From: Ceratothoa steindachneri
Taxonomy: Eukaryota > Arthropoda > Malacostraca > Isopoda > Cymothoidae
Assembly: GCA_963969495.1 (NCBI GenBank)
Contig: OZ018318.1
Coordinates: 94,951,413-95,015,412 of the forward strand
Direction of reading: 5' to 3'
Length of the DNA stretch: 64,000 nucleotides
How positions within the stretch are numbered: position 1 is the stretch's first letter; the number at the start of each line of letters is the position of its first letter. Below the pieces are notes generated by a model. That model was not told where the DNA came from. It did not search any database and was given only the letters and a program-made list of their open reading frames with translations. The position numbers and the translations under genes are program-made. Positions 23,965-35,156 of the stretch are shown here, piece after piece.

Positions 23965-26900
23965 GAAAATACGAGCACATCTGACGAATGCCGCCTACTG
24001 GCACACATGTCGCTGACCTCGCACTAGAGCTTACTACTAGGCTAGATTAAATAAAAACGGATAACAATATGTAAATAACAACGATAGAAACTACAAGGGC
24101 TAAATTAAACAAAAAAAAGAAAAAACAAAGCAAAACGCCAACAAAAAGAAAGATCCCTCCGGCGCCGGAGATAGGCCAGCCTTCCGGCACAGGAACAAGT
24201 GACCTAAAAACCCCCCCAAAAAACCAGTGAAATAAAGTGCAGGAGGCTAGCCTGCTCCAAGAAGTCATATTGTCATCAAGTCTCTGTGAACAAACTAGTC
24301 CCTAGTACAATAGAAAAGCGGTATCGAACCCGCTTCTCCCGTTACCGGAACAGGTAACGTGCGCAAATATGACCCAGATTGGAACATTCAACAAGAAACT
24401 GCCGAACAGTCTGGGGGACAACGCAGGCTTCGCAATAAGGCACACTCTAGCACTCCATCAAATTGCTGTGCATCCCACGCGTGTGTTCAGTTCGGATACG
24501 AGAGAAAGTAACCTGGAACTATCGCGGCATTGGAAGGTAGGCCCATGGGAATAGGCGCGGCGCAATGACACGTAACTATAAGTTCCCTTCGCCCGTCTCC
24601 CATCTTTGCCAAGCCGCCATGAGAGCAGCTCCTATTCCTGCCATGTAATCGGTATGAGGAAGAGCAAAACGCCGGTTTGGTCGCGCAGTCCTCGCGGACT
24701 CAGTGGCACCCACATCGGCGCACTCATTCCCCGCAATTCCCACATGTCCAGTAGCCCAGCAGAAGATAAACTCGACATCCGCCTGGCTCGCCTAAACCGT
24801 GGTGTCACGGATATGTCGAACTGGAAAAGTGATTACTTCCATCTAGTTCATCGACTACCCCCCCCCCCCCCAATTCATGTTGTGGGTCCGAAGATCACAA
24901 AGATAGATCGAGACAGGAAAATGAAGCGGTTCTCGGGCAGTGATGCGTAAACTCATCCACATTTAGGATACCTATCTCCAACTCGTCGATCAGGTCGGCA
25001 AGGACCTGACCACTAGAATTGATCCTTTACTTTCGCCAGAAGGGGTGTCTCCCGTTCAAGTCTACGAGCAACCTAGGGATGACACGGCCCAAGTTCCCTG
25101 CGTCGAAGTCGGCTGACAGGAGAATGTACGCAGAAATAACATTACACCTCCTAAAAATCTGCTGCTTCACAGCTTCTGCCTAAAAAGAGGTCTTAAGCGA
25201 AGAGAAGAACGGAGACATCATCCCGGATGTAAATGGCGATTTATCCAGCCCAGCCTCAATCCTGTGATGGTCGGGAGGTAAAACCCTTATATCCAGGGGG
25301 GCGAGTAGGGGACACGCCCCCAGCATGGTCTCCTGAAAAAGATAACCACGGGAAAACGTGAGGATACGAGCCGCCTCAGCTCCTCTCAGTTCGCTCGGAG
25401 TCCGCAGCCCTTCCATTGAAGAAATATACCCTCTAGGCTAAGCCTGTAGAAGATGCGGGGCAAATGTTTTAAGATAAAACGCTCAGGAGAATATCCGTAC
25501 GCTTCGCGGAGGCAGAACTCCGAGAGCTGATGATCGCGCTGTCACCATCGATGACTTATCGTAGCAGAATGGGCTCGCCATGCAAGTCTTTTCCTGGCTC
25601 TTCCTCAAAACCTTAGGCAGAATGGGTGGCTTCGGAGGCGGTGATCCATCTGTTTAGGAACCACCGCCTTCAATTTACCTAGCCTAGCACTCAGTGCGGA
25701 TGTAGGACCCCAAACTCCTTTAGTGCTCTCTTTCTTTTGAGATTGCATGACGAAATACTTTAGGGGTGTTGCCTATTGCGAGTTTAACGAATTAGTGGAG
25801 GTGCGCAGCTGTTTCGCTTAACGGAAGACGGTGAATCTGGGGAAAGAAGTGGGAGCCCTGTTTTTTGACGGGGCTGAGTGTGAACTATTTATGGGTAGAA
25901 CGTGCAGAAGGGTTCCGAATGGGAGTGAAATGACCGTGATTGTAGCCCTGGCTGGGGCAGGAGGAGCGGGTGTCATATTTTAACATTGAGGTATAAGACG
26001 TCCCAGCCAGCATCAGGAGCGAGGACAAGTCCTTAGCCTCGCGATATGAGAAACGATCCTGGGCCTGAAAGGCCAGAATTTCTTTCCCAAAGAGATCCTC
26101 ATCACATCACCTCGAGGAAGCTCGTTGCCGCTCTCCGCGGATGACACACTTGGCCACACAAAATTTGGATTTATCGTGTGCGGCCTTGGGGCAACTTACA
26201 CAGACTTCGAGTAACCCCTAATTTGCACGTCTACAAGAGTGATTCAGGCGGCCTACACGATGGTAGTAGTATCATCCCCGTAGCAGTGGCACAAATGCCT
26301 CCCATCGGTAGCGATGCCAACCGGCATGCACCGACTCAGGGAGCTTGTCACAGTCGAACGTGCCGAAGAGTGTACAGGTGGGTCTCGATGCCTCTCCCTG
26401 TTTTAACATCACACATTAGACCTTGCCCGCTCCATGGACTGCCAGCTGTAATGTAATGTAATTTATATAGTAGTTCATGAGTTCTCTGGCAAAAACTACT
26501 CCTTTCCCAAAATTCAGGGTAGAGTGCGGTGTCACAATCACCCTGGTGCCAACATTTGTCTGAATAGCACAAATATTTTCAGCGTCGGATGGATCCGAAT
26601 CATTCGCTAGAAGGCTCCCGTCCAAGAAACGGTTAACCTTCGGCTTCCTACCAATTAGGCTAGCTAGTGCTCTTCTTTGATAGGATATGATGCCCTTTGA
26701 CAACATACTGCCATCAGTTCAGTGAATAACTAGAAAACAAAAACACCACGTAACCTCTGAATAAGGGACTCCGACATAATTGAGGCTCCACTCTGCACAC
26801 TTAGGTCGTAGTCTTGAACTCCCTAACCAGGAGAGCACCGGGGCTGTACGTGCCATTGTTTCCTTGGTTGCATAGCGAAACATGCAGCTGCCCCGTCCGT

Positions 26901-28148
26901 ACCCACGGATCCCGCGGAGAGAGTGAGGCCCCGAGTCTTTTTCGTCTGTTTCTTGTTCTGTTTCTTCTGGGGAGAGTCGGGCGGGGAATGAACCACTTCT
27001 CTCCTCCGCAAGTAGGAGCACCCCGGCAAGAAGGAACCGAGCCATCAGTGAAGGATCGTGCATAGGAGCAAAGTGGGGTTCTGTACTTGGCACCGAGATC
27101 GAGTTCGACCAAATAAAAGATCCTACCGTCTGGGACTAGGGCATCTAGAGGACGATGTCTCTCCCAGCGGGGGACTCCATCTGGCCATCACCCCTCCCTC
27201 ACAGACATCACGGATACCATTCGAAGTACCTTTGGTCGTATCGTCTTAGGCCAGCGAACTTGCATTCGTCGCTGAAGAGAAGGGGTGTAGGTACGCTGGC
27301 CACCTGTTAGGTCATCATACATAATGCAGGGGTGTAGGAGGTTAGGGAACTCTAGCTAGACTGCTCTTGCCTTCCCTTGACCCCCTAGAGGATTTACCCT
27401 ATCGACCTGCTCTCAGCGTGATCGGTCAATAATTGGCCGCCTTTGTGCTTTATTGGCACCTTCCTGTGAAAGAAAAGGAGGGACTGCCACTAGCGAGAGG
27501 GCAATGCCTAAGGGTCCCTCCAGAGAAGAGAGTGGGGGAGAGTTCCCTGTACTCGTTGGCCTAGGAGAGGAGTAATCTTCCTCTCCGGTAGAAGAAGTTT
27601 GGACAGTCCCGTGAGAAATCACAAGGGGAAAGGACCTCCATCATTTTAGTGAAGTTGCCTGAAAGTGGCTCCGTCACTGGTGAAGGGGGAGCAAATGGGG
27701 AGATTATTTTTTTATTCATGGGCATGGTGACCCTGGTATTTTCACGGGATAGAAACGCTAATTCACCCACGCTGTATTCTGCGAGGGGTGAACATAGGCC
27801 TAGCAAAGCGATCTGCCACCATTTGAAGTCACTCCTCCCGCTAGTCGCTTGCCAGCCCATCAGCATGGTGCTTTCACATTAGGCTCGACATGAAATTGAT
27901 AGATTATGAAATGAGAGAGAAGGAGTATGTGAGCTAGGTGTGTGTGTGGGTGAGGGTGAAGTAGCTTGTTAAAAACCCACCATCATAAACCGTAGCTCCA
28001 GGGTGAGGGGACGTTGTCCCCTTCCGCTAATCCCAGATACGTTATTGTTGGGTGAGAGGAAGCTAGTCAGCGTCTACCCTGTGGAATTAGAGGCTGACAG
28101 ATAAAGTTGTATGGGGGCTTGTAAGGAAAGTACGGAGGTAGGGTAAGA
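23965..28148 (-). mobile_element. Family N copy with most of RT deleted
   Basis: The whole block aligns on the minus strand with the inner element. It has the 3' UTR (from CATCTGACGAATGCCG near 23980), an RNase H part (24361-24825), endonuclease remnant (25180-25416, with the LFQETMLGACPL piece), ORF1 (about 25600-27740) and 5' UTR to about 28148. At 24825 the sequence jumps from RNase H (GTGTCACGGATATGTCGAAC) straight to the endonuclease region (AAAAGTGATTAC), skipping about 2.4 kb of RT. Divergence is higher than in the 42-63 kb copies. It lies inside the BEL/Pao RT region, with BEL RT text on both sides. No poly(T) tail or target duplication could be recognised. Confidence 0.8.
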
Positions 28149-28279
28149 AAAAACATCTTAAGTTACGCGAAAATTATGCAATTGCTAAAACTAGTCTATG
28201 TATTATGACAAAATAGACTAACACAAAGAGAGCCCTCACAATTAAACACTTCTGACAAAATCTGTAAAGAACAATTAAT

Positions 28280-28595
28280 GAAAGGGTGCATACAAGAGGA
28301 AGTGCCGAGGAGCCATCATTAAGAGGGATCTAAGTTAATTATTTTTCGCACCATGGAGTTATAAAGAATACTGCTACCACATATTTGAGGATAGTTTTTT
28401 AATGCTCAGCATGTAAAACGAGTTTCAACGACTGCTTTTATCCGCGTCCTTCTCATGTTAATAATCTATTCTACATTATAAAAGGGTATATGCAAAATTT
28501 ATTTGCTTGCATGACCGAGATAAAGAAAGCTTAATTACAGGTACGCTTAATGGAGGAGGATAAAGACCGCTCATTTTTGATGGTGTAAATATTAT
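28280..28595 (+). pseudogene. BEL/Pao reverse transcriptase remnant, motif A region
   Basis: Resuming after the family N insertion, the plus strand reads QLMKGCIQEEVPRSHH, then IIFRTMEL where family members have YLPHHGV. At 28504-28595 it reads TEIKKA, a stop, then LQVRLMEEDKDRSFLMV. That matches the motif A block of BEL/Pao RT (DIEKAFLQI-L-EEDRD---FLW) with the catalytic Asp replaced by Glu. Several stops make it non-functional. Confidence 0.55.
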
Positions 28596-30060
28596 ATTGC
28601 TCCTAATAGCACTCTTGTTACTTATAGGTATAAGGTCGTTTATTTGTGGTCATCCAGTAGTCAATTTTGTAAAACACCTCCCTTTCTCAGTTAATTGAAG
28701 AAAAGGGCGCAAGCTATTTGGACTTTTTAAATAGAGCCTTTATATCGAAAATATTCTTTGTTTGTTCCCTAAACTGAAAGGTATAATTAAATTTTATAAG
28801 CCATCAAAGGAAATTCTAATTCAGGTAGAATATAACCTTAGAAACTTATATTCTAAATCTTCCAGCATTAATACGTGTAGGGTGATAAATATCACGAGGA
28901 CAAACGACGCTAGTTTGTTTTTATACAGCGTCAACGGTTACGTTCCATTAGGCCGATACTTCCCCACCCTTCCATTTGACCCGCTGCACCAAACATCTTC
29001 GAGCGTCGCTCGCAAAGAAGCATTACAATCAGCAGATGTGGGAGTCCGTTAGTATAAACATAGGATGGTGGGATAGCCTTTAAAATAAAAATCCATAAAC
29101 AGGCTCACTGTCCCCTCCTTTGTTTATGTCTATTTTCGCCAAATAGACGAAATTTCCCATCTCCAACGTAAAACAGTAGGGGGAATGGTCACAACGTTGA
29201 AAATTTGTGCCCCAGCAGAGAGGAATAAAGGTGGGCCTTCGTCTCCCCTTCCCCCAGGGGATAAATGACGTATAGGTTAATCTGGAGAAATGAAAAAGAG
29301 AATCGGAATAGCAATCGAGACCAGAAGAAGATTTCCGGAGTCAAACAGGAATCAAGAATTCAGTGAAACCGAGCGGTATTTTTCTGCTGAGGCTGTTCCT
29401 TTGGTCAATTAGAAGAGTAGACCAGTGGTATCGAGAACAACTCTCATACCAATCTCGTTCAGAGAAACCACCTATCTCAGTTTTCTCAATAAAAACAGAG
29501 ATAACCCTCACAGTTGATTAATACCAACGTGAATGCCCATTCTAGAAAAGATTGACCTCTTAGTCAAGTCTCATCATTGAGAAACCCCGAAAGTTTAACA
29601 TAGAGATTGGAATAACCTGTACATTCACAATCTCCCGTCGCTTATATCTTCAAGTCAAGAAGTATCGCCGCGCACTCCCCACCTACCTCGGGATTAGCAT
29701 CAGCTGTTTTTCCCGAATAGCCTCAACCAGCGTCTCCTTCACCCAGAAAGACGATCAGCTGTTTGCTGAGCCAGTCTCACGTCCAGTGAAATGCATCTCT
29801 AATCATACCATCGAAGAGGTTCTCGTTCAAGGTCGTCGAACTTCAGACTCCCTCTTAATTAAAGGTTAAAGGAATCCAAAACTTACTCAGGTTTGTTAGT
29901 TACCATTCCGTGCGAAAGGGAATTCTAAGTCAACCATCGCTTATTACTCATTGGAAGTATTAAAATTTATTTAGATCCTCTTATTATAGCATTAGTATAT
30001 TTAAAGTTTAAATACTTCAATATTTTATGTAATTAAAAGTATATTTTTGCCCTAGTTGTT
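28596..30060. other. BEL/Pao interior without readable domains
   Basis: By position this should contain the second half of the RT palm, but I could not read a YVDD-type motif. A 96-codon open frame (28762-29052) has no recognisable motif. A further unrecognised insertion here is possible, since the gap is longer than the missing RT part requires. Confidence 0.4.
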
Positions 30061-30950
30061 TAATTAGATCCTCGAAACGCTGCAAATGGCAATAGATATA
30101 TATTATTACGGATCCTCACTGGTTAAAGAAGTAAAATTTAAAGTAGAAGCACTCTTGGAGAAAAGTGGAAGAGAGTTATTCATGTCCACAGCAAACGTAC
30201 ATACATAGTCTACCATATACCACGACAATACGCTTTTTAGGAAGAATAATGAATTGGCTAAACAACCTATTAAAGTTCTAGGTGTGGGTTGAAATACTCG
30301 GATTGATGAGCTGTTTTAGGCAAATCTGAACATAATATTTTGGACCAAACAAAAAATCTAGTTGTTAAGGTGAATAGATTATTTATGATCCATTGAGACA
30401 TCTCCTACTTTACTGATACACGCTTATTTAATACGAGTTGGGGGGAAAAATTAGAATGTGACCAAGATTTGGTCGGGGTGACCCAGTAACAATGGGAACA
30501 TTTAACATTCCAACTAATTGTATGCTGAATATATCATTTCCTAGTCGAGGTTTAACCTGGAGTAATAGAGTTGCATTAATCTGTTTACTCTAGTTGTAAA
30601 GAATATGATGCCGTAGTATACTCTCTATTGGCGATATGGTTATTCTCGTTATGGCTAAAGCAATTTTCGTGGGTAAACACATTAGGATTGCAATATCAGA
30701 ATTAATCGCCGCTTATTTAACGGGTCGACTTTTACATGAAATAAAGACAATTCAATATCCATTCTGAGGTAAATATTTCTCTCGTCAGACAGTCAAATTG
30801 TCTTTCAAATGGTTTGTTATGATTCATGTAATGAGCTATAGGTGAAAACCAAGGTAGGGAAAATTAGAGCACTCTCTTGATCAGGAAAGGCGTCATGTAA
30901 AGTCTAAATTAGCATCTGTGATATGGTCTTCTGGGTGATGAAAGGCTACT
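30061..30950 (+). pseudogene. BEL/Pao RT connection and RNase H remnant
   Basis: Plus-strand pieces in shifting frames follow the family order: KEVKFKVEALLEKSGREL and QPIKVLGVG (30125-30290, the FELRKW / VKVLGL-W region), VGGKLECDQDLVGV-like text (30440, the GWDDPLP region), ELIAAYLTGRLLHEIK (about 30698-30745, the PRLELCAALLLARLL helix), SSDSQIVFQ (about 30785, the RNase H TDS-T-L-W position) and WRHVKSK (about 30888, the W-H-V-GK-NPAD region). Multiple stops and frameshifts are present. Confidence 0.6.
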
Positions 30951-31339
30951 ACGGATTCCTGATAATAGCTAGGTATTAACGTCAACCTTTCAGATACCTC
31001 TAATTGATATCAACATTATAGCACATCTCAAAGGAGATCAAGGTCACCATTCTTGTTTTCATGGTTTTTTCTTCTGCAAGGTAAGATTTTCCAATTCATC
31101 CTCTACAGGATCCTACTCTTGAAAAATCACAACAAATGAATACGAAGCCCGGATAGATTACTGGATGAATGAATTCTAAAGGGAAAAACACAAAAAAGAG
31201 AGAAAAGAACATTCCTCCAAGACTAATGGGCCTAATACCAGAATTCTCCAGCTATGTTTATTAAGTGAACCAGGCACTATTCGGGTAAAGAGGAGAATTG
31301 ATTTCGTTAATCTACTGTACCAGACTAGGTTCCAAGTTT

Positions 31340-32036
31340 TGTTAGAATGAGACCATCGCTTCGTGGAACTATTACTAGTGCATCTCCACCGTTCTTACGG
31401 ACAACCTACGGTTGGTCATTTACTGGTGATCGTTCATGGTAAGTATTTGGTCCCAAGTGCCCGCCTGGTAAATAAAATGATAACTAAATGTTACATTAGA
31501 CGTCGGTTCTGATGTAAAAGTTACGGGACACCAAAATACCCTTAAAAGGATCCTGGGTAACAATATAGTGGGATGGGATGAAATTTCTCCCCTCATAGCA
31601 TAGTTAGAAATTTCCTTAACCATAGACCTCTTACATATGCTACAGACGATGCCGACGACCAGGACCCGTTAACACATTCTGATATACTTCTGGATTTTAG
31701 GATTGTTAGTCTGTAGTTGACTTTTCGGAACGATGATAATCCAGAATATGTGACGCTATTTACTTTAACCAGACGTCAGTGGAAAATGGAAGTATTGCGC
31801 CCAACGAACTTTGCTAAGTGGAACTATGAGTACCTACTCGCTTTGATGCAGACAACACGCACATCTCAGCAGGAGAGAATCCTACGGTCGGTGACGTGGT
31901 GCTAGTCCGCAATGAAATTCCAAGGTTAAAGTGAAAATTGGAAGGAATCACCGATTTGCATACGGAAAGTGACAGGAAGGCTGGTTCGGCAACATGACGG
32001 ATGAAGTAGATGAACATAATGCTACCGTAGAAATTC
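31340..32036 (+). pseudogene. BEL/Pao integrase remnant, catalytic core missing
   Basis: At about 31345-31510 the plus strand reads HRFVELLLVHLHRSYGQPTV and VNKMITKCYIRRRF, matching the H-H zinc-binding segment (LI---H---H-G---T). Immediately after, near 31605-31710, comes FLNHRPLTYATDDADDQDPL, the post-core F-NSRPLTY...PLTP motif, followed by WNYEYLLALMQTTRTSQQE (31820-31877), PTVGDVVLVRN (31881-31912) and GITDLHTESDR. About 0.5 kb that should hold the DDE core is absent between these blocks, so an internal deletion is inferred. Stops at several points. Confidence 0.65.
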
Positions 32037-32039
32037 TAG

Positions 32040-34345
32040 CCACTGAAGATCAAGGCTAAACCATGAGTCCCATCTAAGGGAAGATGGCGAAGAGGTCGGT
32101 GGCAGTGACCACAGACTAATTAGATTTGTAGTCAAAGTCCTGAAGGCAGGGCCTGCAACTAGTAAATCGAGGAAACTCGATCTGAAAAGAGCAGACTTTG
32201 CAGGTCTTCGTGCTGGGCTGACTGACGCGAGGCTAGAAGTGTGCGATTTTGTTGAAGTCTTGTGGAACAGTTTACAAACCACATTCACGAGTCTTCAATC
32301 ACGTTTCATCCCTCTGAAATGTCCCCGTCGGTCTTCTGTTCAACCAAAGTGGTTTAATCAAGAAATCGGCCAACTGCTTAGGGAGAAGAGAACTGTGTAC
32401 CGGCAATCGAAGATCTTGGGCAACTTTGACGAATACCGGAGGCTAGCCAGGAGAGTAAAGTCCAGCATAAGGGGGGCTAAGCGGTCTGAGGAACTCCGAG
32501 TGGCGAGACTCTGTAAAGAGAATCCCAGGGAGTTTTTAGATATCTAAACAGCTATAAAACCAATCCGTCGAACGATTGGCTTTTTGAGAAATGAGGAGGG
32601 GGCATGAGAGCATTCAGATGCAGAAAATGCTAACATCTTTAACGACTACTTTTCTTCAGTGTTTACTTAAGAGTGTGGTCCCATCCCCCAGCCAATGGAT
32701 TCCTACTCGGGGGAAAAGCTGGAGGATATGGACTTCACCGAAGGAGAAATAAAAAAAGAAGATCAGTGACCTAATGACGAACAAGTCACCTGGCCCGGAT
32801 GGCTTTCTACCTAAAGTGTTGAAAGAAGTGCGTGACCAAGTGTCACAACACCTAAGCGCAATCTTCAACATATCAATCCTGACCGAATGCGTTCCTAGAG
32901 GCTGGCTAGAAGCGGAGGTGACTCCTATCTTCAAGAAAGGAGACCGTAGCCAACCGTCAAACTGCCGACATATCAGTCTGACTTCGATAGTCGGTAAACT
33001 CATGGAAAACATGATGGTGGACAAAATCACATCATATTTAGAGTCAAACCTGAAACTGAGGAGTTCCCAGTACGGCTTCCGAAGGCAACGGTCATGCCGG
33101 ACGAACCTTGTGGAATTCTTCCACTTTGTGTTCCGTGAGCACGATTGGAACAAGGCGGTGGATGTGGTGAACTTAGACTTTCAGAAAGCCTTCGATAAGG
33201 TACCACACCGCCGCCTTCTCCGGAAAGTGCGAGCGCTGGGAAAAGACGGAAAAGTAGCCGGCTGGATCGAGAACTGGCTAAGTGGCAGACGGCAATGGGT
33301 GGTGGTGAATGGACAGGCTTCTGAGTGGGTGCCCGTTACTAGCGGTGTGCCTCAAGGTTCTGTCCTAGGACCACTACTATTCATCATCTACGTCAATGAC
33401 ATGGACGGTGACATGGTTGCCAAGATTTCCAAATTTGCCGGCGATACCAAGCTTGGTATGAACGTTGCAAAGGATGGAAATACTGCCCACCTGCAGGAAG
33501 ATCTTGGAAAGATTGGGGAGTGGTCAGAAACGTGGCAAATGCCACTTAACGTGAACAAATGCAAAGTAATGCATATCGGCCACAGAAACCCCTAATCTTA
33601 GTGTATTCTTAAGGGCACTGCTCTTGAATCGAGTAACACTGAGAAGGACTTGGGTGTAACTATTACTAGCGACCTCAAGTTCTCGAAACAGTGTATCGAG
33701 GCAGAAAAGAAAGCCCATAGGATGTTAGGCTACATAATGCGCCAGTTTGGATAACCTAACAAGGAGATAGTACCTTGTCTGTACAACTCCCTCGTTCGGC
33801 CGCACCTGGAGTATCCTGTACAATTTTGGAGTCCTTCGTTTCGAAAGGATATCGCAAGGTTGGAACGCTCACAAGCTAGGGCAACCAAACTGATTCCCTC
33901 TATCCGACATAAAAGTTATGAGAATAGACTCAGGGAATTAGATCTGTTCTCGCTGGAAACCCGTAGATTGCGTGGTCAGCTCATCGAAGTTTTCAAAATA
34001 CTTCGAGGGTTCGACAATGTTGACTACCGGGATATTTTCACACTGAGTAGGAACAGAACGCGCAATCACGGCTTCAATGTTGAACTGAAGCTTTACAACC
34101 GCAATCTGTGTGGAAATTTTTAACACTTACAGTATCTGCAGTAAGTGGAACGCACTTCCAGTGGAAGTTGTCAACAGTGAATCTGTTGACCAGTTCAAGT
34201 TAAGACTAGACAAAGTCTTAAAAAGTGGCCGTTTAGGGACGCAAAACAATTGAGCAGCCATGTGCCTGCTCGATTTCTAGTCCAAAGGTACCCCCTTTGA
34301 ATGTACCGTAAGGTCTTCTAGGGTACTTACTTTCATTGTTACTCC
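32040..34345 (+). mobile_element. CR1-like non-LTR element, 5'-truncated
   Basis: The copy starts inside the endonuclease domain and runs through RT to the 3' end on the plus strand. It sits between the integrase C-terminal piece (ending near 32036) and the last pol piece (from 34390) of the BEL/Pao element, so it inserted into that element. The 3' end carries a short repeat (GTTACTCCTT twice, 34338-34357), as in CR1-group elements that end in short tandem repeats rather than poly(A). No target duplication was seen, as is usual for CR1. Confidence 0.8.
32077..34252 (+). pseudogene. CR1-like ORF2 (endonuclease end, RT, C-terminus), broken
   Basis: GGSDHRLIRF at about 32095-32124 is the last motif of an APE-type endonuclease. 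A linker block (32239-32547, PKWFNQEIGQLLREKRTVYR) follows. The RT block 32774-33595 has 273 codons with NLDFQKAFD (residues 133-141, motif A Asp135), SGVPQGSVLGP (190-200) and FAGD at 221-224, where the family has FADD; codon GGC at 33440-33442 removes the first catalytic Asp. Beyond a break near 33595 come EKDLGVTITSDLKFSKQC, NSLVRPHLEY, FWSPSFRKD and RLRGQLIEVFKILRGFDNVD (33860-34123), ending KWNALPVEVVNSESVDQFK at 34252. The assignment to CR1 or a near relative such as Rex1 is by motif memory. It is inactive. Confidence 0.85.
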
Positions 34346-34389
34346 TTGTTACTCCTTCCAGCCATGCCTCGCCTTGGAAGCCGTCTGCG

Positions 34390-34530
34390 GGTCACCTCAC
34401 ACCAAGTATGGTCACTTCCTCAGATCCGCCTGTGGGTCAGTTTGGTGAACGTATTCGACCCAGAAGACGAGCAGCTTCTTTCGCTCAAAAAGGATACGAG
34501 AAATATTATATTAATTTAAGGTCCGATTGA
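34390..34530 (+). pseudogene. BEL/Pao pol C-terminal remnant
   Basis: After the CR1-like insertion an open frame reads PPVGQFGERIRPRRRAASFA and ends YYINLRSD at 34530. Basic tails of this kind close many BEL/Pao polyproteins, and the position just ahead of the 3' LTR fits. Confidence 0.4.
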
Positions 34531-34622
34531 CAAGTTGAAGCCTACCTTTTGGTTATGTTACGCTCAGTTATAAATGATAATCATTCTCCTCTAAATGTTT
34601 ATATTGATCCTGCTTCCCAGTA

Positions 34623-35156
34623 TGACGGAAAATATACCTTCTGACATAGAGAATATAATATAATATATAAATTTAAGTGGTTTAGTATTAAGCATTTCTA
34701 TAAATTATTCGGTTTTCGGTTAATTTCCCACCTTGTTCATTGTGGATTGTAATTCTCTTTTTTTTTCATTTGTAACGGTGGGCTAATTGAATATATTTAG
34801 CTAATTAGAGTATCTCGGGGAAAAATCTAGCCGGATTAATTTTTGTTTGCTTAAATTCAACCTTGTGATTCATCTTGATGTCGTTCACGATGTAATGACC
34901 TTGTTCTTTCTATCTGAAATGTTCCCTTTTCATATTCCTTTAATCTTAATATTGATTGCTAGTTTGGAAAGTATTGAAGATGTAAACAGAACGAATATCT
35001 TTTGGGTGAAAATATTGCATATACATTAATTTAATAGTTGTAATCTCACTTTATTTCCAACCCTGTAACGCTGCTTATCATAGCTCTAGAACAGTAATGT
35101 GCTCGCTTAGTGTGTACAATAAAGTGTCTAATTAATCTAAGACAACTTTATTTACA
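34623..35156 (+). repeat. 3' LTR of the BEL/Pao element
   Basis: Starts TGACGGAAAATATACCTTCT and ends TTTATTTACA. It is collinear with the 5' LTR at 20028-20533 and about 28 bp longer, with numerous substitutions. Flanked on the right by TCCCA. Confidence 0.8.

Larger units (their letters stand above)
20028..35156 (+). mobile_element. BEL/Pao LTR retrotransposon, ancient, with nested insertions
   Basis: Two direct repeats of about 0.5 kb (20028-20533 and 34623-35156), both starting TG and ending TTTACA, flank 14 kb. Between them, plus-strand remnants occur in BEL/Pao order: gag, protease, RT, connection/RNase H, integrase zinc-binding part and integrase C-terminus. The internal part has been enlarged by a MITE-like element (21716-22401), a deleted family N copy (23965-28148) and a CR1-like LINE (32040-34345). 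The LTRs differ at many positions, every coding block is frameshifted, and the integrase core is largely missing, so the copy is old and dead. The bases just outside the LTRs (CTCCA and TCCCA) match only partly, so the target duplication is unproven. Confidence 0.75.

Noticed and set aside
32030..34360. Target-site duplication around the CR1-like element
   Set aside because: No repeated flanking word was found; CR1-type elements often lack clear duplications.
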